DNA of 64,000 nucleotides from Polytrichum commune (lineage: Eukaryota; Streptophyta; Polytrichopsida; Polytrichales; Polytrichaceae). The translations under genes and the position numbers were made by a program. Location of the stretch: contig OX485803.1 in the NCBI GenBank assembly GCA_950295325.1, positions 11,344,001 to 11,408,000 on the forward strand, in the 5' to 3' direction. Position 1 is the stretch's first letter; each line of letters opens with the position of its first letter. The notes beneath the pieces were generated by a model, which searched no databases, was not told the origin of the DNA, and saw nothing but the letters and a program-made list of their open reading frames with translations. Shown here in pieces: positions 23,695 through 34,873 of this stretch.

Positions 23695-25640
23695 ATTCAT
23701 CCTTCACATCCTCTTCATTATCTTCTTTTACCTTGTCATGTACATATGCACACTGTACCAATTGTCGGCTCCTTTGATAAGCAACCGGTGTCGAGGTAGC
23801 TACCATAACTTGTGCCACATTCTCTATATGTGGAGGAAGTAACATCGAGCTAGAAGGTGATTAAACATTTGCTATCATGCTTATGCTAACATCAATATGA
23901 ATGGTTGGTTGCATGTACCAATACAAGATTAAATACTTAGTAGCAAATAATGGATAATTCCAATATTCAATGCACTGCCAAACTTACTTACTGATACGAG
24001 ATCGCTTTGCCACCTTGCGAACGTGTTCATCATCATCCACAAGGTCGGTAGTGCGAGGCACACTTCTGCATGTCACAAAAGGATTAGCATTAGACAAAAG
24101 AGTGAGCATTGCCTCAAATATTGCAGTGCCTCCTTCAAATGCGACAAGGTGTCATTTACTATGGCATGAATAGAAGCCCCTAGAAACCACAATGTACAAC
24201 ATATATTATAAACACCCTGTAAACAATGCCATGTTTCAAGATTTACCTCACGGGGAGGTCACTTAGTGCATTTTAAAAACGACGTGCGGCATAATATAGG
24301 GAGGATTAAAATCATTTGACATAAAAATTATAAAAGAATTCCAAATAATGAAGGGTCCATTAAAAGTACATAAGCCCATTACAATTAAAATAGATAGGTA
24401 TAAAATATGGGCCATTCCCTTTTAGTAAAAATAATATAGGGGCTGAAAATAAGGATCTTAGGATGTATGTTTAGTAGAATCAATTTCGTACGCATGCCTC
24501 ACGAGGGATGGATGAAAAATCACTTATCATTCACCCAAAATGGATGAAATTGGAAGCCTAACTCTATGCCCGACTTCTCTTGGTGGTTTTTCTCCCCTTC
24601 TCTTTTGAAACTCTTCAACCCCACGGGTAGATCACTCCATTGTCAAGTTGAACACCACGTACGACCAAAAAAAATCTTCTTTTGGTAAGTTGCACCACCA
24701 AAATGGGTCAAAATTTTATCAAAATTTTATCATGAGTAGATATACACAGTACCTATGACATAGGTAAAAGTGGTAACTAAATCAGATGATTTGTTTTTTT
24801 CATAAAACATACCGTTTCTAACTAGAATGACACAGAATTGAACTAAAACATTTATTAAAAAAAATTTAAAGATGACTAAAAATTTCAAAAAAATATACAA
24901 AAGATACTATCAATGGTTATGTATATGTAGAAAAAATATCATAAATTTTAAAATTATATATGGCATGTAATATAGGGGTAGCAAACTTTGTCCGCACGTG
25001 GTGTCAACTTGACAATGAAGTGACCTCCCCGTGTTCAACCCGATTGTAGGGCGCCCGTTTGTGCACAACATTTGAGCCTCACCGTTGTGTTTAGGGTTTA
25101 GGATTGCTTGTCGTCATCCTCTTCTTCAATCTTGTGTAGAGTTTTTTAGCCATGCTGCGTGATCTGATGCGGAAACCTTGAAGAGCAGGTCTGAAACGAT
25201 CCACTTTAAGTTTTTCACTTTAAGTTTTTGTACTTGGTTTTTGCAATGGTACGTAATTTTTATATTTTTTTGTTGCCATGCTTTTCCCATCACTTTTGCA
25301 TTGCATACATTCTTAAATTCAGTTTTTTTAATTAAAAGGAATATAGACTACAAAAAATTTCAATGACATGGGCATTATAAGTAATGGTAGGGTACAAAAA
25401 AATAGGCCATTTTAGAATATTATGTAATTATAGGGAGCTTTTAATTCGTGCCTTGGAGGTAAATAGCCCCTAAACAAATACCCCTCCGCCGCACGTGGTA
25501 CACAAAAATCCTACTGAGTGACCTCCCCGTGATTTACCTCAAAAAAGACATCGGTTGCAATTACATGTGAATACATAAGCATCAAGAACCACAACTCCAG
25601 GTTTAGTTAATGCCTCTATGAAATGAAAGCTTATTACAAT
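23695..25640 (-). pseudogene. decayed ORF with methyltransferase-like fragments, arm A, split by a MULE
   Basis: The minus-strand counterpart of 54,845-55,640. Recognisable pieces of the arm B frames remain ('HVLDDDEHV'-like and 'HDKVKEDNEEDVKDE'-like), but the stretch is interrupted by the 24,250-25,530 insertion, and about 250 bp present in arm B (55,494-55,745) is missing here. Function is not claimed; see the arm B entry. Confidence 0.4.
24250..25530. mobile_element. MULE-like DNA transposon, 1,281 bp, arm A only
   Basis: Ends ACGGGGAGGTCACT (left) and its inverted complement (right) are flanked by a perfect 10 bp duplication GATTTACCTC (24,240-24,249 and 25,531-25,540). Arm B holds a single GATTTACCTC at 55,398-55,407, the empty site. 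A 9-11 bp duplication fits Mutator-like elements. A third terminal-type sequence, 'AGTGACCTCCCCGTG', sits internally at about 25,019-25,033, and all three ends share a nearby 'ACGTGCGG'. No transposase was recognised. Confidence 0.88.
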
Positions 25641-26059
25641 TGGTTGAATTCAAACATACAAAACACCTAATGTGTGGGTTTTGTCAACACCAAAACACAA
25701 GGGCAACTCATTGATGCTCCACCAATTCTTTGCAATTGCAAAATCATAGGTTTATGCATAAGTCATCATGTCCACTCTAACTTCTTTTGCTTTTAGCAAG
25801 AAGACGAACAAACAACCATACTTGTGTAAGTATGCTCCGAAAAACTCAAAAAAAATTGTATTGTGTGAGGCTAAGTGTGAATTTCACTCTAGAACGACAT
25901 TAGAAGAGAAGGAAACATTGGGGATGGGTAGCCCTTTCAACAAGTTTGCAATAATAAGGTCAAACTTGCAACCACCAAACGGTATTTGAAGAGGGAAACG
26001 AAAACATATAAGATAACATATAATATGAACGCCAATCAAACCTAAAAACAAATAAAATA

Positions 26060-27600
26060 AAGTTGAAATGTTACCTTCTTCAAGAACTTTAGAATTTCAA
26101 CCATAATAGGATGCTCTGCAAACCCATCGTCCAATATTGATGCAGTGAATGTATTTGTCCCCACTGTTAATAGTCACTGAGAGCTTGATGTTGAAGAAGA
26201 CCGCACATGATTCACACCACTACGTCTTTGTGCTTCTTGTTGGAAATGGATATTAATGCCAGGAGGAACTCTAGGAGTAGTTTACAACCCATGTTTCAGG
26301 AGTAGGTGTTGCAAAAGTATCCTCCATCATAGACGGAATTGTTGGATTTGGCTCCACCTCCAAATTGTGTTGGAGACTTAGATTTCCCATGTTGAGTAGT
26401 AACTACCATTTTGGACCTTTTATTATCTTTGTACCTTTTTCTACTTGAGTGTATTTGATTACATGGTCATCCACCACATCTTCATCTAGCTCTTCAATAT
26501 ATGTATGAGCCCATTAGGATCTCTTTAATTTTTCTTCAAGTGGTAAGAACGTCACAGGACAATAAAAAAACCAAGGACATTGCCACAAAATTGTGAATTC
26601 CCATGTCCTCAATGTGATGAAGTGGATGTGCAAAGACCCCCTTCTTGCACCCAAAGCGCTAGAAATTGTGGGAGGGATTTCATAGATATGACATACGTAG
26701 CCAAAAGTTTGCTCTTCACATACCTATTAGAAAATAAATTAAAGTCATTAATCAAATGATTAACTATACATCAAGGACACATCACAAAAATATAATGCAA
26801 CAAGCAAGTTATTGAAACAAGATGCATGTATATAACTCTCGGTATGGTGATTTTACCATCTAGAGAATCCTTTAACTTAGAGGATTCAGTGAGTGGCATC
26901 TTCCTTTTGAACATGGGTTGAAATGCTTTTGACCATAGTTGAGTCCTCCATTTTACAACATAATCAATAGGGGGCAGGGCACCTTCATACCATCAAAGTT
27001 TGCCCAATTGACTTTTGAAGCCTTTCAAACTCATTAACAATAATCTCTTCCATTTGCAAAGTCAAAGTCAAAGTAAAAAAAAAAACATGTGTTACTTCCC
27101 AACTATGAGAAAACAAACAATTTACTGTAGAGCAACACAAATAACAAAGATATAAATATTACTTGAGCCCAAAAAATTGCTTTGACAATCCAACTGTCAA
27201 GTTTGTTTTCTTTGACTTCTCTCAATGGAAGTTGAAGTGATTCTCTTGCGATTGTGCTCAAATTCCACCAACTATAGGTTTACCAAGAATGTCGAGATGT
27301 TTATTGATCTACACAATGTACTTGTGAATGTTAGAGATCATAATGTGATGGATGGATTGCAAACGAAAAGAAATGCGATTAATATATTGTTTCTACAAAA
27401 CATGTGAGAATGATGTCCTACCTTCTTAAGGAACTCAAGGTCAGGTGCCGGATTAGCTATAGCAATGAGTTTTCTCAAGATTGGCCTTTCTAATATCCTT
27501 GATAACTTTCTTTGAAGTTGCATGTTTGGCATCCCACATACTTGCCACCGATCTTGACTCGAAGGAAGTTAATTGTTACCTTAGTTGCCTCCTCAGTTGC
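26060..27600 (-). pseudogene. coding-like exons of an unidentified gene, arm A
   Basis: On the minus strand, about 26,080-26,175 reads 'TASILDDGFAEHPIMVEILK' and runs into a good donor (AAG|gtaaca). Upstream frames around 26,200-26,420 are also coding-like but carry an in-frame TGA shared by both arms. In arm B the donor is deleted. Probably a multi-exon transposon-derived gene in decay, possibly the same unit as the methyltransferase-like pieces. Confidence 0.35.
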
Positions 27601-27826
27601 AACCGCAATCGGTTGCTATAAAAATAATATGACCAAAGAGATGAAGTGCGCTTCACCTTGAAGGTCCCAAATTCAATACATATGTTCACTTCTCCTTTAG
27701 TAAACAAGATATTGATTGGGATTACATTCCTGAAGTGAAATCGCCAATGAAATGAATTGATTTCAAAATTAAGGAAGCCGAAAGCATGTAAATGAATGCC
27801 AATAAAGCATGTAATGTACTTGGAGG

Positions 27827-28479
27827 TCAAAAATATTACAAGATCCTAATTAGCATTGAGGTTATAATTTATGTGTCTTACCATTCAAAAGGGTCTTTTG
27901 TCATTTGAAAATGAAACTTATATTTGTGTGCTATTTATATTTATTTATATTTTATAATATTTAAATCAATCCCTTCTATTTTCACAAGTATTCATACACA
28001 TTCAAACTAATTAAGTGTGATTTAATGCAATTTAAGTGTAGTAAGCCTAATTAGATATAACTAAATCAGAAAATATGCTTACCAAAGTGATTAACTCTAA
28101 TTGTCTAAATTCCACATACATGAATTAATTACGATTTGATTCAGATATGAAATTTGATGTCTTGATTACAGTGTTTTAATTACAGCATTTAAGGCTTCAT
28201 TACGCTAAAGTAGGTTAAAATGCATACCTTAGGCCTTGTGCTCAATTATGTTCATTTAAAATTATTAAAGCTTAATTACATTTATAAACGCTTAATTAGT
28301 TTACATGTGTATGAACACTTGTGAAAGTAGAAGGCATTAACTTAAAATAAAAAATAAAAATAAAAAATAAAAATAGCACACAAATACAAGTTTCATTTTA
28401 GAATGACAAAACACCCTTTCGAATGGTAAGTCACATAAATTTAACCTCAATGCTAATGAGGATTTTGTAATATTTTTGA
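27827..28479. mobile_element. long-armed fold-back element, arm A copy
   Basis: A 653 bp segment whose two halves are inverted copies of each other over roughly 270 bp each, about 85-90% alike by eye. Both outer arms begin TCAAAAATATTACAA, and both contain the CATTGAGG, 'cttaccatt' and 'tagcacacaaata' landmarks. The arm B copy is 57,951-58,599. No coding frame. It could extrude or transcribe as a long hairpin. Confidence 0.8.
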
Positions 28480-29360
28480 TTTCTAAGTTCTTTAGATGCT
28501 TTATTGACAATCAGTTACATCCTTTTGGCTTCTTGGACTTTAAGATCAACTCATATCATTAACGGTTTCATATTATTCACAGTAGCAATTTTCGGTTGGG
28601 ATTAGAAGAAAACAATTAAAAATTTGGCAAGGTTGCCTGAGGGTGCCAGATCGTGGCCCCTGGCGTTGACACCCCATCCCCCCATGATGGGGTCATGGCT
28701 CGACCAACTAGGCCCGCCAATTTGGCATGAGCTCTGGCCCCAACCAAACTTTACTTGGCAACATGCAAACAACAAATCCCATCTTCAATAACAAATTCCC
28801 ATTGTGAACTAGAGCTCAAATTCTTGCTCCTTGGTCTGGACCCCCCCACCAATCTTACGAAGATATAGGGATCTAGTAAAAACCTAGAAGCCTCCCCCCA
28901 AAAACCCAATAGGTTTGTAGTTGACTTTACCTAATTCTTGGTCATTGATGCTCATTCCAAAGTCAAATAAATTCAATAAGAAAATAGTTCATGTGGTAAA
29001 ATATAGAACATGATTTCGTAATGATATGACAATTTTTATGTAGTGTTATGACATGGCAATCCTTGAATGGAACAATCTGCCCTAAAGGTCAAAGGGCTTT
29101 CTGATTTTAAAACGCCCTCTTCGTGACACGATCAATCCGAGCCGTTCACAAGATCCACTCTTTACTGTTGGTGGGCATTTTACATACGGTGAGGTCCTTG
29201 GTTAGGGGCCTTGTTATAATGTAACCTTAGCACTTGGCTCTGCCTTGTGGGTGGGCACTTATTCCAACCACGCCTCTATCGACATGTCTTGCTTACTATG
29301 ATTTTACCTTAGGCAAAGTTGGTGAAAACTTATCTTGTACTCTAACTCAAAGAGCACTAA
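28480..29360. other. arm A, no gene recognised
   Basis: Matches 58,600-59,633 of arm B, which has about 165 bp more near 58,690-58,858. No coding frame or RNA gene recognised. Confidence 0.45.
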
Positions 29361-29624
29361 TGCCCCCTTGTGAGGCCAAACCACCCACCCTTAAGCGTCC
29401 TAGTCCAGGTGAGGAAATGGATGTCACATTCGTGTTAGCATAACTCCATCTTACCAAATGTGTGAGAAGTTAGTACATTTCTCATTGATTCGGGTACACC
29501 AATTTATTCCATCATAAGATTACAAGTGTTAAAAAACACTCTTCCCTATTCTATTGCCATCTCATCCCCTTGGACCATTGCTTAACTACCACCCTAGTCT
29601 AAGGTAGGTAACCCCGCTATAAAC

Positions 29625-29830
29625 CTCAGCTCCTCAACTTAGCTGCGGCAGCAGCTTAATAATCCCAGCTCTCCAAACCTTAGCTGGCAGCAGCTTAATA
29701 ATTCCAACTCTCAACCTTAGCTCGGCAACAGCTTAATAATCCCAGCTCTCCACTTAGCTCGGCAGCAACTTAATAATCCCAGCTCTCAACCTAGCTGCGG
29801 CAACAACTTAATAATCCCAGCTCTTCAAAC
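29625..29830. repeat. ~40-50 bp minisatellite, about 5 copies
   Basis: The unit 'cttaataatcccagctctc' preceded by 'ttagctcggcagcaa' or variants repeats five times with small length changes. It lies inside the 29,361-30,926 insertion. Confidence 0.75.
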
Positions 29831-29974
29831 CTTAGTCTACTTAATCTCTACAAACCCCCCTAGCTAATTAATCTAACCAAGCCTTACTAATCCTAATAAA
29901 CTACTAACTAATTCCTACCTTAATCAACTATATTTCTAAGTTCCCCCCTAATCAAATATATTTTCTACCACACT

Positions 29975-30062
29975 ACAACACACACACACACATCCACACT
30001 CACACTCACACACACATGAGAGAGAGAGAGAATGAGAGGGAGGAGGAAGGAAGGAGGGAGGG
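29975..30062. repeat. (CA)n/(GA)n microsatellites
   Basis: An ACAC tract from about 29,975 is followed by a GAGAGA purine tract to about 30,062. Confidence 0.8.
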
Positions 30063-30945
30063 CACCCAAACCACAACCTCCTTAGCCTTCTCCTACTTAG
30101 TAGGACCTTATCCTATCCACTAAGCCCTCACCCCTTAAACCAACAAGAACATGTTCTAATTCAAACATTTAAATCAAAGGCACTTCCCCTTGCCTCATCA
30201 AGCACTACTCCTCTAATCAAAACACTCCCTAATGTCACTAAGCTTCTAATTCACCACACAAAATGGCTTAAGGCCTAAACACAAATCCACACCAAGCCTC
30301 ACTCTTTTTATACTTTTGATTGTTTTAATAACACTCCAAATGCAATCCTAAATAAGTTCTAAACATAAAACAAATATGAGCACTCATTTTGGGCTCATAC
30401 GTACCCCTTCCCACCTGACCCTAGCTAAAACTAAAAGTTGGTTCTAACAACCCGGCCTTCATACCATCGACATTATTTAGTGCCGAGCCTAGTTGGCAAA
30501 TGATGTGGCATGGTTTAAGAGTGGAGGTTTTAAGTCTCAAGCACTGACCCTCCCATCGGTACCTAAACATGAGGCAAGAATATAGAACCTTTAAAAGTGT
30601 CGCCTCCTGTCCTTGTGATTGGTTGCTTTTTAGTCTTAGCTATGAGGGCACGAAGAGCTTCATTAACAAAAACCGATGGTAAGATAACTTAGGTGAGTAG
30701 TAAGGCATTTGGGGATGGGACAAAAAGTACCCAACATTTATTGCTTGGAAGATAAAACAATGAACATGTGTGAAAGCTACTTAACCAAAACCTACTTGAA
30801 AATCTTTGGAGCAAGTTCTTGTAGGTACTTTGGGATAGCCGGAAGTCTCCGCTATAATCGAGGGAGCTTTACTCGGTTTTTAGGAAATACTTTGGGTCTT
30901 AGCTAAAGTCAAGTGAGAAGGGGGCATAAGACATCTACACCATTC

Positions 30946-31148
30946 ATGGTGTTTAATGCCACTTACTAATTGGAGTTATGCGTTGCTTTAACATTTTATT
31001 GGTAAATGTTAATTATCACCAAGTGAAGATGTTATTGTAATATAATGTCCAAACAACCAAATTGACCTTTTTGGTAAAAAAATGAGATCCATAGTAAAAA
31101 AATTAGAGCACAACATAATTTCAAATAGTAAGTGGCACTAAATACCAT
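30946..31148. mobile_element. 203 bp MITE, arm A copy
   Basis: Inverted ends ATGGTGTTTAATGCCACTTA / ATGGTATTTAGTGCCACTTA (reverse complement of the right end), extending about 35 bp with mismatches. The arm B copy, 59,650-59,852, has exactly the same length. No coding capacity. Confidence 0.8.
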
Positions 31149-31337
31149 AAACAATGTAGTTTTAGTCGTTTTTGTGAAGCCAAATATGACTCACCCTTTG
31201 TTAGTGATTTTTCTTTCGATCACTACAATGACTACATGCAATTAATATTGCACTAAGGGGTTGATCACACCACTTAATTCTGGCACCATCCGTTAGCATC
31301 TCCGATTGTAATGATGTGAAACGTGGTGGGCCAACAT

Positions 31338-31583
31338 CTATTTCTTAACATAATCCCCAACAATTTCACGGCCGGAACCAGATGGAAAGTTTGGTTTGAT
31401 CAGGGCATGATTCTTTGTCACTAGATGGATATATGATCTATGGAAGTACAATATATTAAATCCATGTTCGTAGACTTTATAACCATTTAGTGGTAAGACC
31501 ACATGATCCCCATTATTCATGAAGAGTAGAACCTTCCTAGTTTTGTAGACAATTAAGTACCACCTCCCAAACTCACTGCTCAT
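31338..31583 (-). pseudogene. unidentified short ORF, arm A copy
   Basis: 81 codons, including 'FGRWYLIVYKTRKVLLF' and 'SYIHLVTKNHALIKPNF'. Arm B (59,969-60,286) keeps the same frame but runs 24 codons further, because a one-base length difference near 31,367 changes the frame at the C-terminal side. I recognise no domain. Conservation of the sense frame suggests a former exon. Confidence 0.35.
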
Positions 31584-31667
31584 TGATCATAGAACGTTAT
31601 ATTTTATAGGAAAAAGGTTGAATTATCGTATGTACTCTAAAATCTGGAGTATCACCCTTGTGGCAAC

Positions 31668-31972
31668 CAAAGCGCACGTGATATTACAAAGTTTTGTAGT
31701 GTTAACATGGATGCGTGATACTATAAAGTTAGTGTAGCATGTGACATTATGGAATAACACAAAGGAGATGTGAGGACAATTTCAATTCGTTCTCTCGTCA
31801 CCTACGCTAGTGTGGTCCACTCCACTTGGCCTTCACAGGCGATGTGGCAACACATGCACCAACATTCAACAAGTGGCATCAGAAGAAGAAGAAGAAGAAG
31901 AAGGTGACACTCCACATGTTGACACATGGCACAATGCGGGGGTGTGGGCTGACTTCTTGGGTGGTTTGTGGG
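31668..31972. repeat. composite dispersed repeat, arm A only
   Basis: 31,668-31,782 matches 5,430-5,545 and 31,807-31,972 matches 7,603-7,785, with a GAA microsatellite at 31,881-31,902. The corresponding part of arm B (60,325-60,510) is unrelated, so one arm was replaced here after duplication. Confidence 0.7.
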
Positions 31973-32130
31973 TGTTGACCTCTCTCATTTATTATGTGGC
32001 TATCTACCTTTCTTGTATGACCAACATTCCTCTTAATTGAAAGGCTCCATTTTACATGAGATTCACATGTGAATGGGATTATGATCTCTCGGCTACCTAT
32101 ACATGTGAAGAACATACTACACTAGGTATG

Positions 32131-32327
32131 ATATTTAGTGTCACTTACTATTTAGAATTACACAGTCCTATATCTTTTTCCTGTCAAGGCATTTTTTTTT
32201 TTTCAAGTACAACTGTTCATGTTCTATAATGTTTAGACAACCAATGTAACATTTGTTGGCAAAACATGAGATATACAATAAAGAGATATAGCATTGCATA
32301 ATTCCAAATAGGAAGGGACACTAAATA
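32131..32327. mobile_element. ~197 bp MITE, arm A copy
   Basis: Inverted ends: left ATATTTAGTGTCACTTACTA; right, as reverse complement, TATTTAGTGTCCCTTCC. The arm B copy is 60,680-60,880. Same family as the MITE at 30,946-31,148. Confidence 0.75.
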
Positions 32328-32439
32328 AAATGTTTAGTGTACTTATTTAGAAGGCCCTAAGATATGCTCTAATGCCCTTCCAATCTTGTAAATGTTTAAG
32401 TAATGAGACCCAGTTGGAATGATTTTACAAAGTAAAACC

Positions 32440-32700
32440 CTAAACCCTTGACACCCTGTTGGGGCAGGTTTTTATTGCACCTGCATGGTACATAGTGGTC
32501 AAGAACTGGAATATTTCATTCCAGTCTTGCCACAATGTGCCACCAATGAGCTCAATTTCGCATTCGTGGGCCTGTTTCCAGCGAGCAAGCATAACGGTAA
32601 GATTTGTCGTAGGAGGATGCAATCCGCTGAAAAGCAGCAACAGCACCAGTAATAGGAACTTACAGGAACCGGAGTGACAGCCACTTACTTTATCCCACAA
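32440..32700 (-). CDS. short conserved ORF of unknown function, arm A copy
   Basis: An 86-codon minus-strand frame lying in a 257 bp block (32,451-32,707) identical to arm B (61,004-61,260), while flanking sequence differs at about 3-5%. The N-terminal part has a hydrophobic run 'FLLLVLLLLFSG' that could be a signal or membrane segment. Alternatively that part is a short intron (gtaagttcc...ttttcag) and only the last ~60 codons are exon. The C-terminal part includes 'LARWKQAHECEIELIGG'. I recognise no family. The identity hints at selection or recent gene conversion. Confidence 0.4.
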   Translation of the reverse strand: MWDKVSGCHSGSCKFLLLVLLLLFSGLHPPTTNLTVMLARWKQAHECEIELIGGTLWQDWNEIFQFLTTMYHAGAIKTCPNRVSRV

Positions 32701-32839
32701 TTTTTGGTCCCGCTTTCATGAATTTGATGGGGGGAAGCTTAATGAGTTGAATATGCCTCATATAATAAATATAGATTCACTGTTGAAATATCAGTAATTC
32801 CAGTAAACGATTCCACCTTGCAATGGAGGTGACAACTTA

Positions 32840-33110
32840 TATGTATGAAGCAGTGTCGGGGAGATTTTTGGACATAATCGGTTGAGATCCTAGTGTTTAC
32901 AAGTCCAACCGGTTACATGTTGACATCTTTCGGTTTTGCTTTTACTAATTCGAGGTGTATTCTCTACATTCCTCTAATACGATCTGTAATTCTCTTGAAG
33001 TCTTGAACTTCAGCTGGTTTTTTCTCAAACTCAAGTGGTTCATCTGTAACTAGCAGTCAGTTCTCCCCGTTCACTGAGATGAAGGTGGCTTTCTTGTTTA
33101 TTTATGCAGG
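32840..33110. repeat. intact copy of the dispersed repeat seen at 6.06-6.90 kb
   Basis: Contains 'gaagtcttgaacttcag' and 'ggttcatctgtaactagcag', matching 6,070-6,102 + 6,672-6,860, and in part 7,262-7,370. It is retained in arm B at about 61,400-61,640. Confidence 0.7.
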
Positions 33111-33981
33111 CCAGCGCTTAAATGTGAGGGATTGACTGATACCTGTATATGGAGGTAACATAATTATGCGCTTCAATCAAAGAAGGCACAAGCGGTGGGT
33201 ATGTTTGACAAATTTGATTTGACGTTCACATGACATCCACATTCTCTTCTAAAATGTCAGTTCAATGTCACATGCCTAGTAGTGCGTGTCATTTCAGTTT
33301 CTAACATGTCAGATGATGTGTGGTTTTGTTCTCCACAAGTCACACTACATGTCAAATTCTCTATTGTGTGTGTCAATTGACATGCTTTTTGTTTGGTGCA
33401 GGTTTTTGTGTGTCAAATGTTAAAAACTTGCAAAAAACCTGTCAAAAATACACACTGGACACAAGCAAAATGACAAGGAGGCTGATTGAGAGACAACATT
33501 AAATCATACAAGAATGTAAACCATGCACAAAACCAACCTGGATAGAATCACGACTACATACACAAACATATAACTCACATGGTGGTGGATCGACGCATTG
33601 CAAAAGGATGTATTGAAGACTGAATTCCACAACTAGTTACTGTAATTGTACAATATAGTTCATGATACCCGTAATTGATATTCTAACTGTAGAGGAGCAC
33701 GGGCTGTAAAAATTGAGCCCATGCTTGCATCAAGGGATCCGCTTATTCAATATAAGCTGCAAGTGCGGTCGACCGAACACCCATGCCATCAGATACACAC
33801 CAGCCATAGTTTAATTACTTATTGCTGATGAGCCCAAGGGAAGGTTTGTCTTGCATGTTTGTTTCCAGAAACGAAACACTACTAATTTACGGTAACCAGC
33901 AACAAATATGAAACACATACGGACAGGCTAAAAAGTACACAAGTCAAGTGTGTTTGGAAGCCGTGATGTGATGCGAACTCA

Positions 33982-34873
33982 TCATGCGTAGGTCAACGCG
34001 ATTTCCTCAAGGTGTTGGAGTAGTGCTTGGGGTGCCGAGAAGAAGGGGTGTCTGCAGGGAATACCTTGTCCTTCATAGTTTTGATGTAAATTCTGGGGAT
34101 GGTGCCAAGCTTGTCTGCCGAGTACTCGATGAAAGTGCCGTCAAGAATTCGCAGAGGCACAGGCTTTGACAGCAAAGAGGCCAACACGATATCCTGCACA
34201 CATTTCGCAACAACTTTTGCATTAGAATAAAACAGAATTGTCCTCCACCAAACACATGTCAGCTACATGTGAAGAGAAATCATATGCTCTGCTGATCAAT
34301 AATAAACGTAGGGCAAAGAGAAGAACAAAGTGGAAAAAATAGTAGAAAATAGGTAAACAAACTTGATAAGTAATGCTGTGGTGGAGAATGTACCTCGGAA
34401 GGACTCAAGTGGTAGAAAACTTGGGCCTGCACTTTATCCATCACATACAATGCCGTGGGCATCTTGTGAATACCGTCGCCGAATGTGTACTCAATGTGCT
34501 TTCCCACAGCAGGGTCCAATTCGAATAAATGCACATTGAGAATGAATGCAAGCACAGGTTCGATAATGCTCAATGGACCAGCTATTAGGATCAAAACTTC
34601 ATTCGGTTGCAGTCTCCAAATTCAATCACTCTAACGTTTTATCTTGTTTCTTTGACCAGAAAGAGTCTATCAAACTGCCAAGATGCATTTTGATGGTTCT
34701 GATCGACCATTTTAATGTGATTAGTGGGAGTGTGTTCTTACCTCCAGGGTAAGAGGGAAGCCACTGGGCAACATCATGGCAGACAAGAAGACGCCTGCTA
34801 AGATTTTCTGATGGAAGTTCTCCATTGAGAATGTGACGCTGAGGCCTCCGAGATCATGTCCCACTACCACCAC
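33982..34873 (-). pseudogene. methylesterase-like alpha/beta-hydrolase pseudogene (arm A)
   Basis: Counterpart of the arm B gene, with exon equivalents 34,742-34,873, 34,394-34,528 and 33,982-34,193. Three lesions: (1) exon 1 is absent because the duplicated segment stops at 35,140, within intron 1; (2) the acceptor before exon 3 is changed from gtgcag to gtgcat (complement of 34,529); (3) 73 bp of the last exon is missing after 34,048 relative to arm B 62,558-62,630. The last loss shifts the frame and removes the stretch around the catalytic histidine. The frame then ends in unrelated residues at 33,993. Remaining exon sequence is otherwise very similar to arm B, so decay is recent. Confidence 0.88.

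Larger units (their letters stand above)
29361..30926. mobile_element. arm A-specific element with TGCCCCCTT inverted ends and TAA duplication
   Basis: 1,566 bp. Left end TGCCCCCTTGTGAG, right end the inverse of TGCCCCCTTCTCAC. TAA on both sides (29,358-29,360 and 30,927-30,929); arm B keeps one TAA at 59,631-59,633, so the insertion is directly visible. A 3 bp duplication argues for a PIF/Harbinger-like or other DNA element, although TG...CA ends also occur on LTRs. It holds a minisatellite and CA/GA microsatellites and no transposase. Confidence 0.75.

Noticed and set aside
34280-34594. A 104-codon ORF as a separate gene in arm A (and 62,862-63,176 in arm B)
   Set aside because: It is exon 3 of the methylesterase gene read through both flanking introns; the splice borders at 34,394/34,528 and 62,976/63,110 explain it better.
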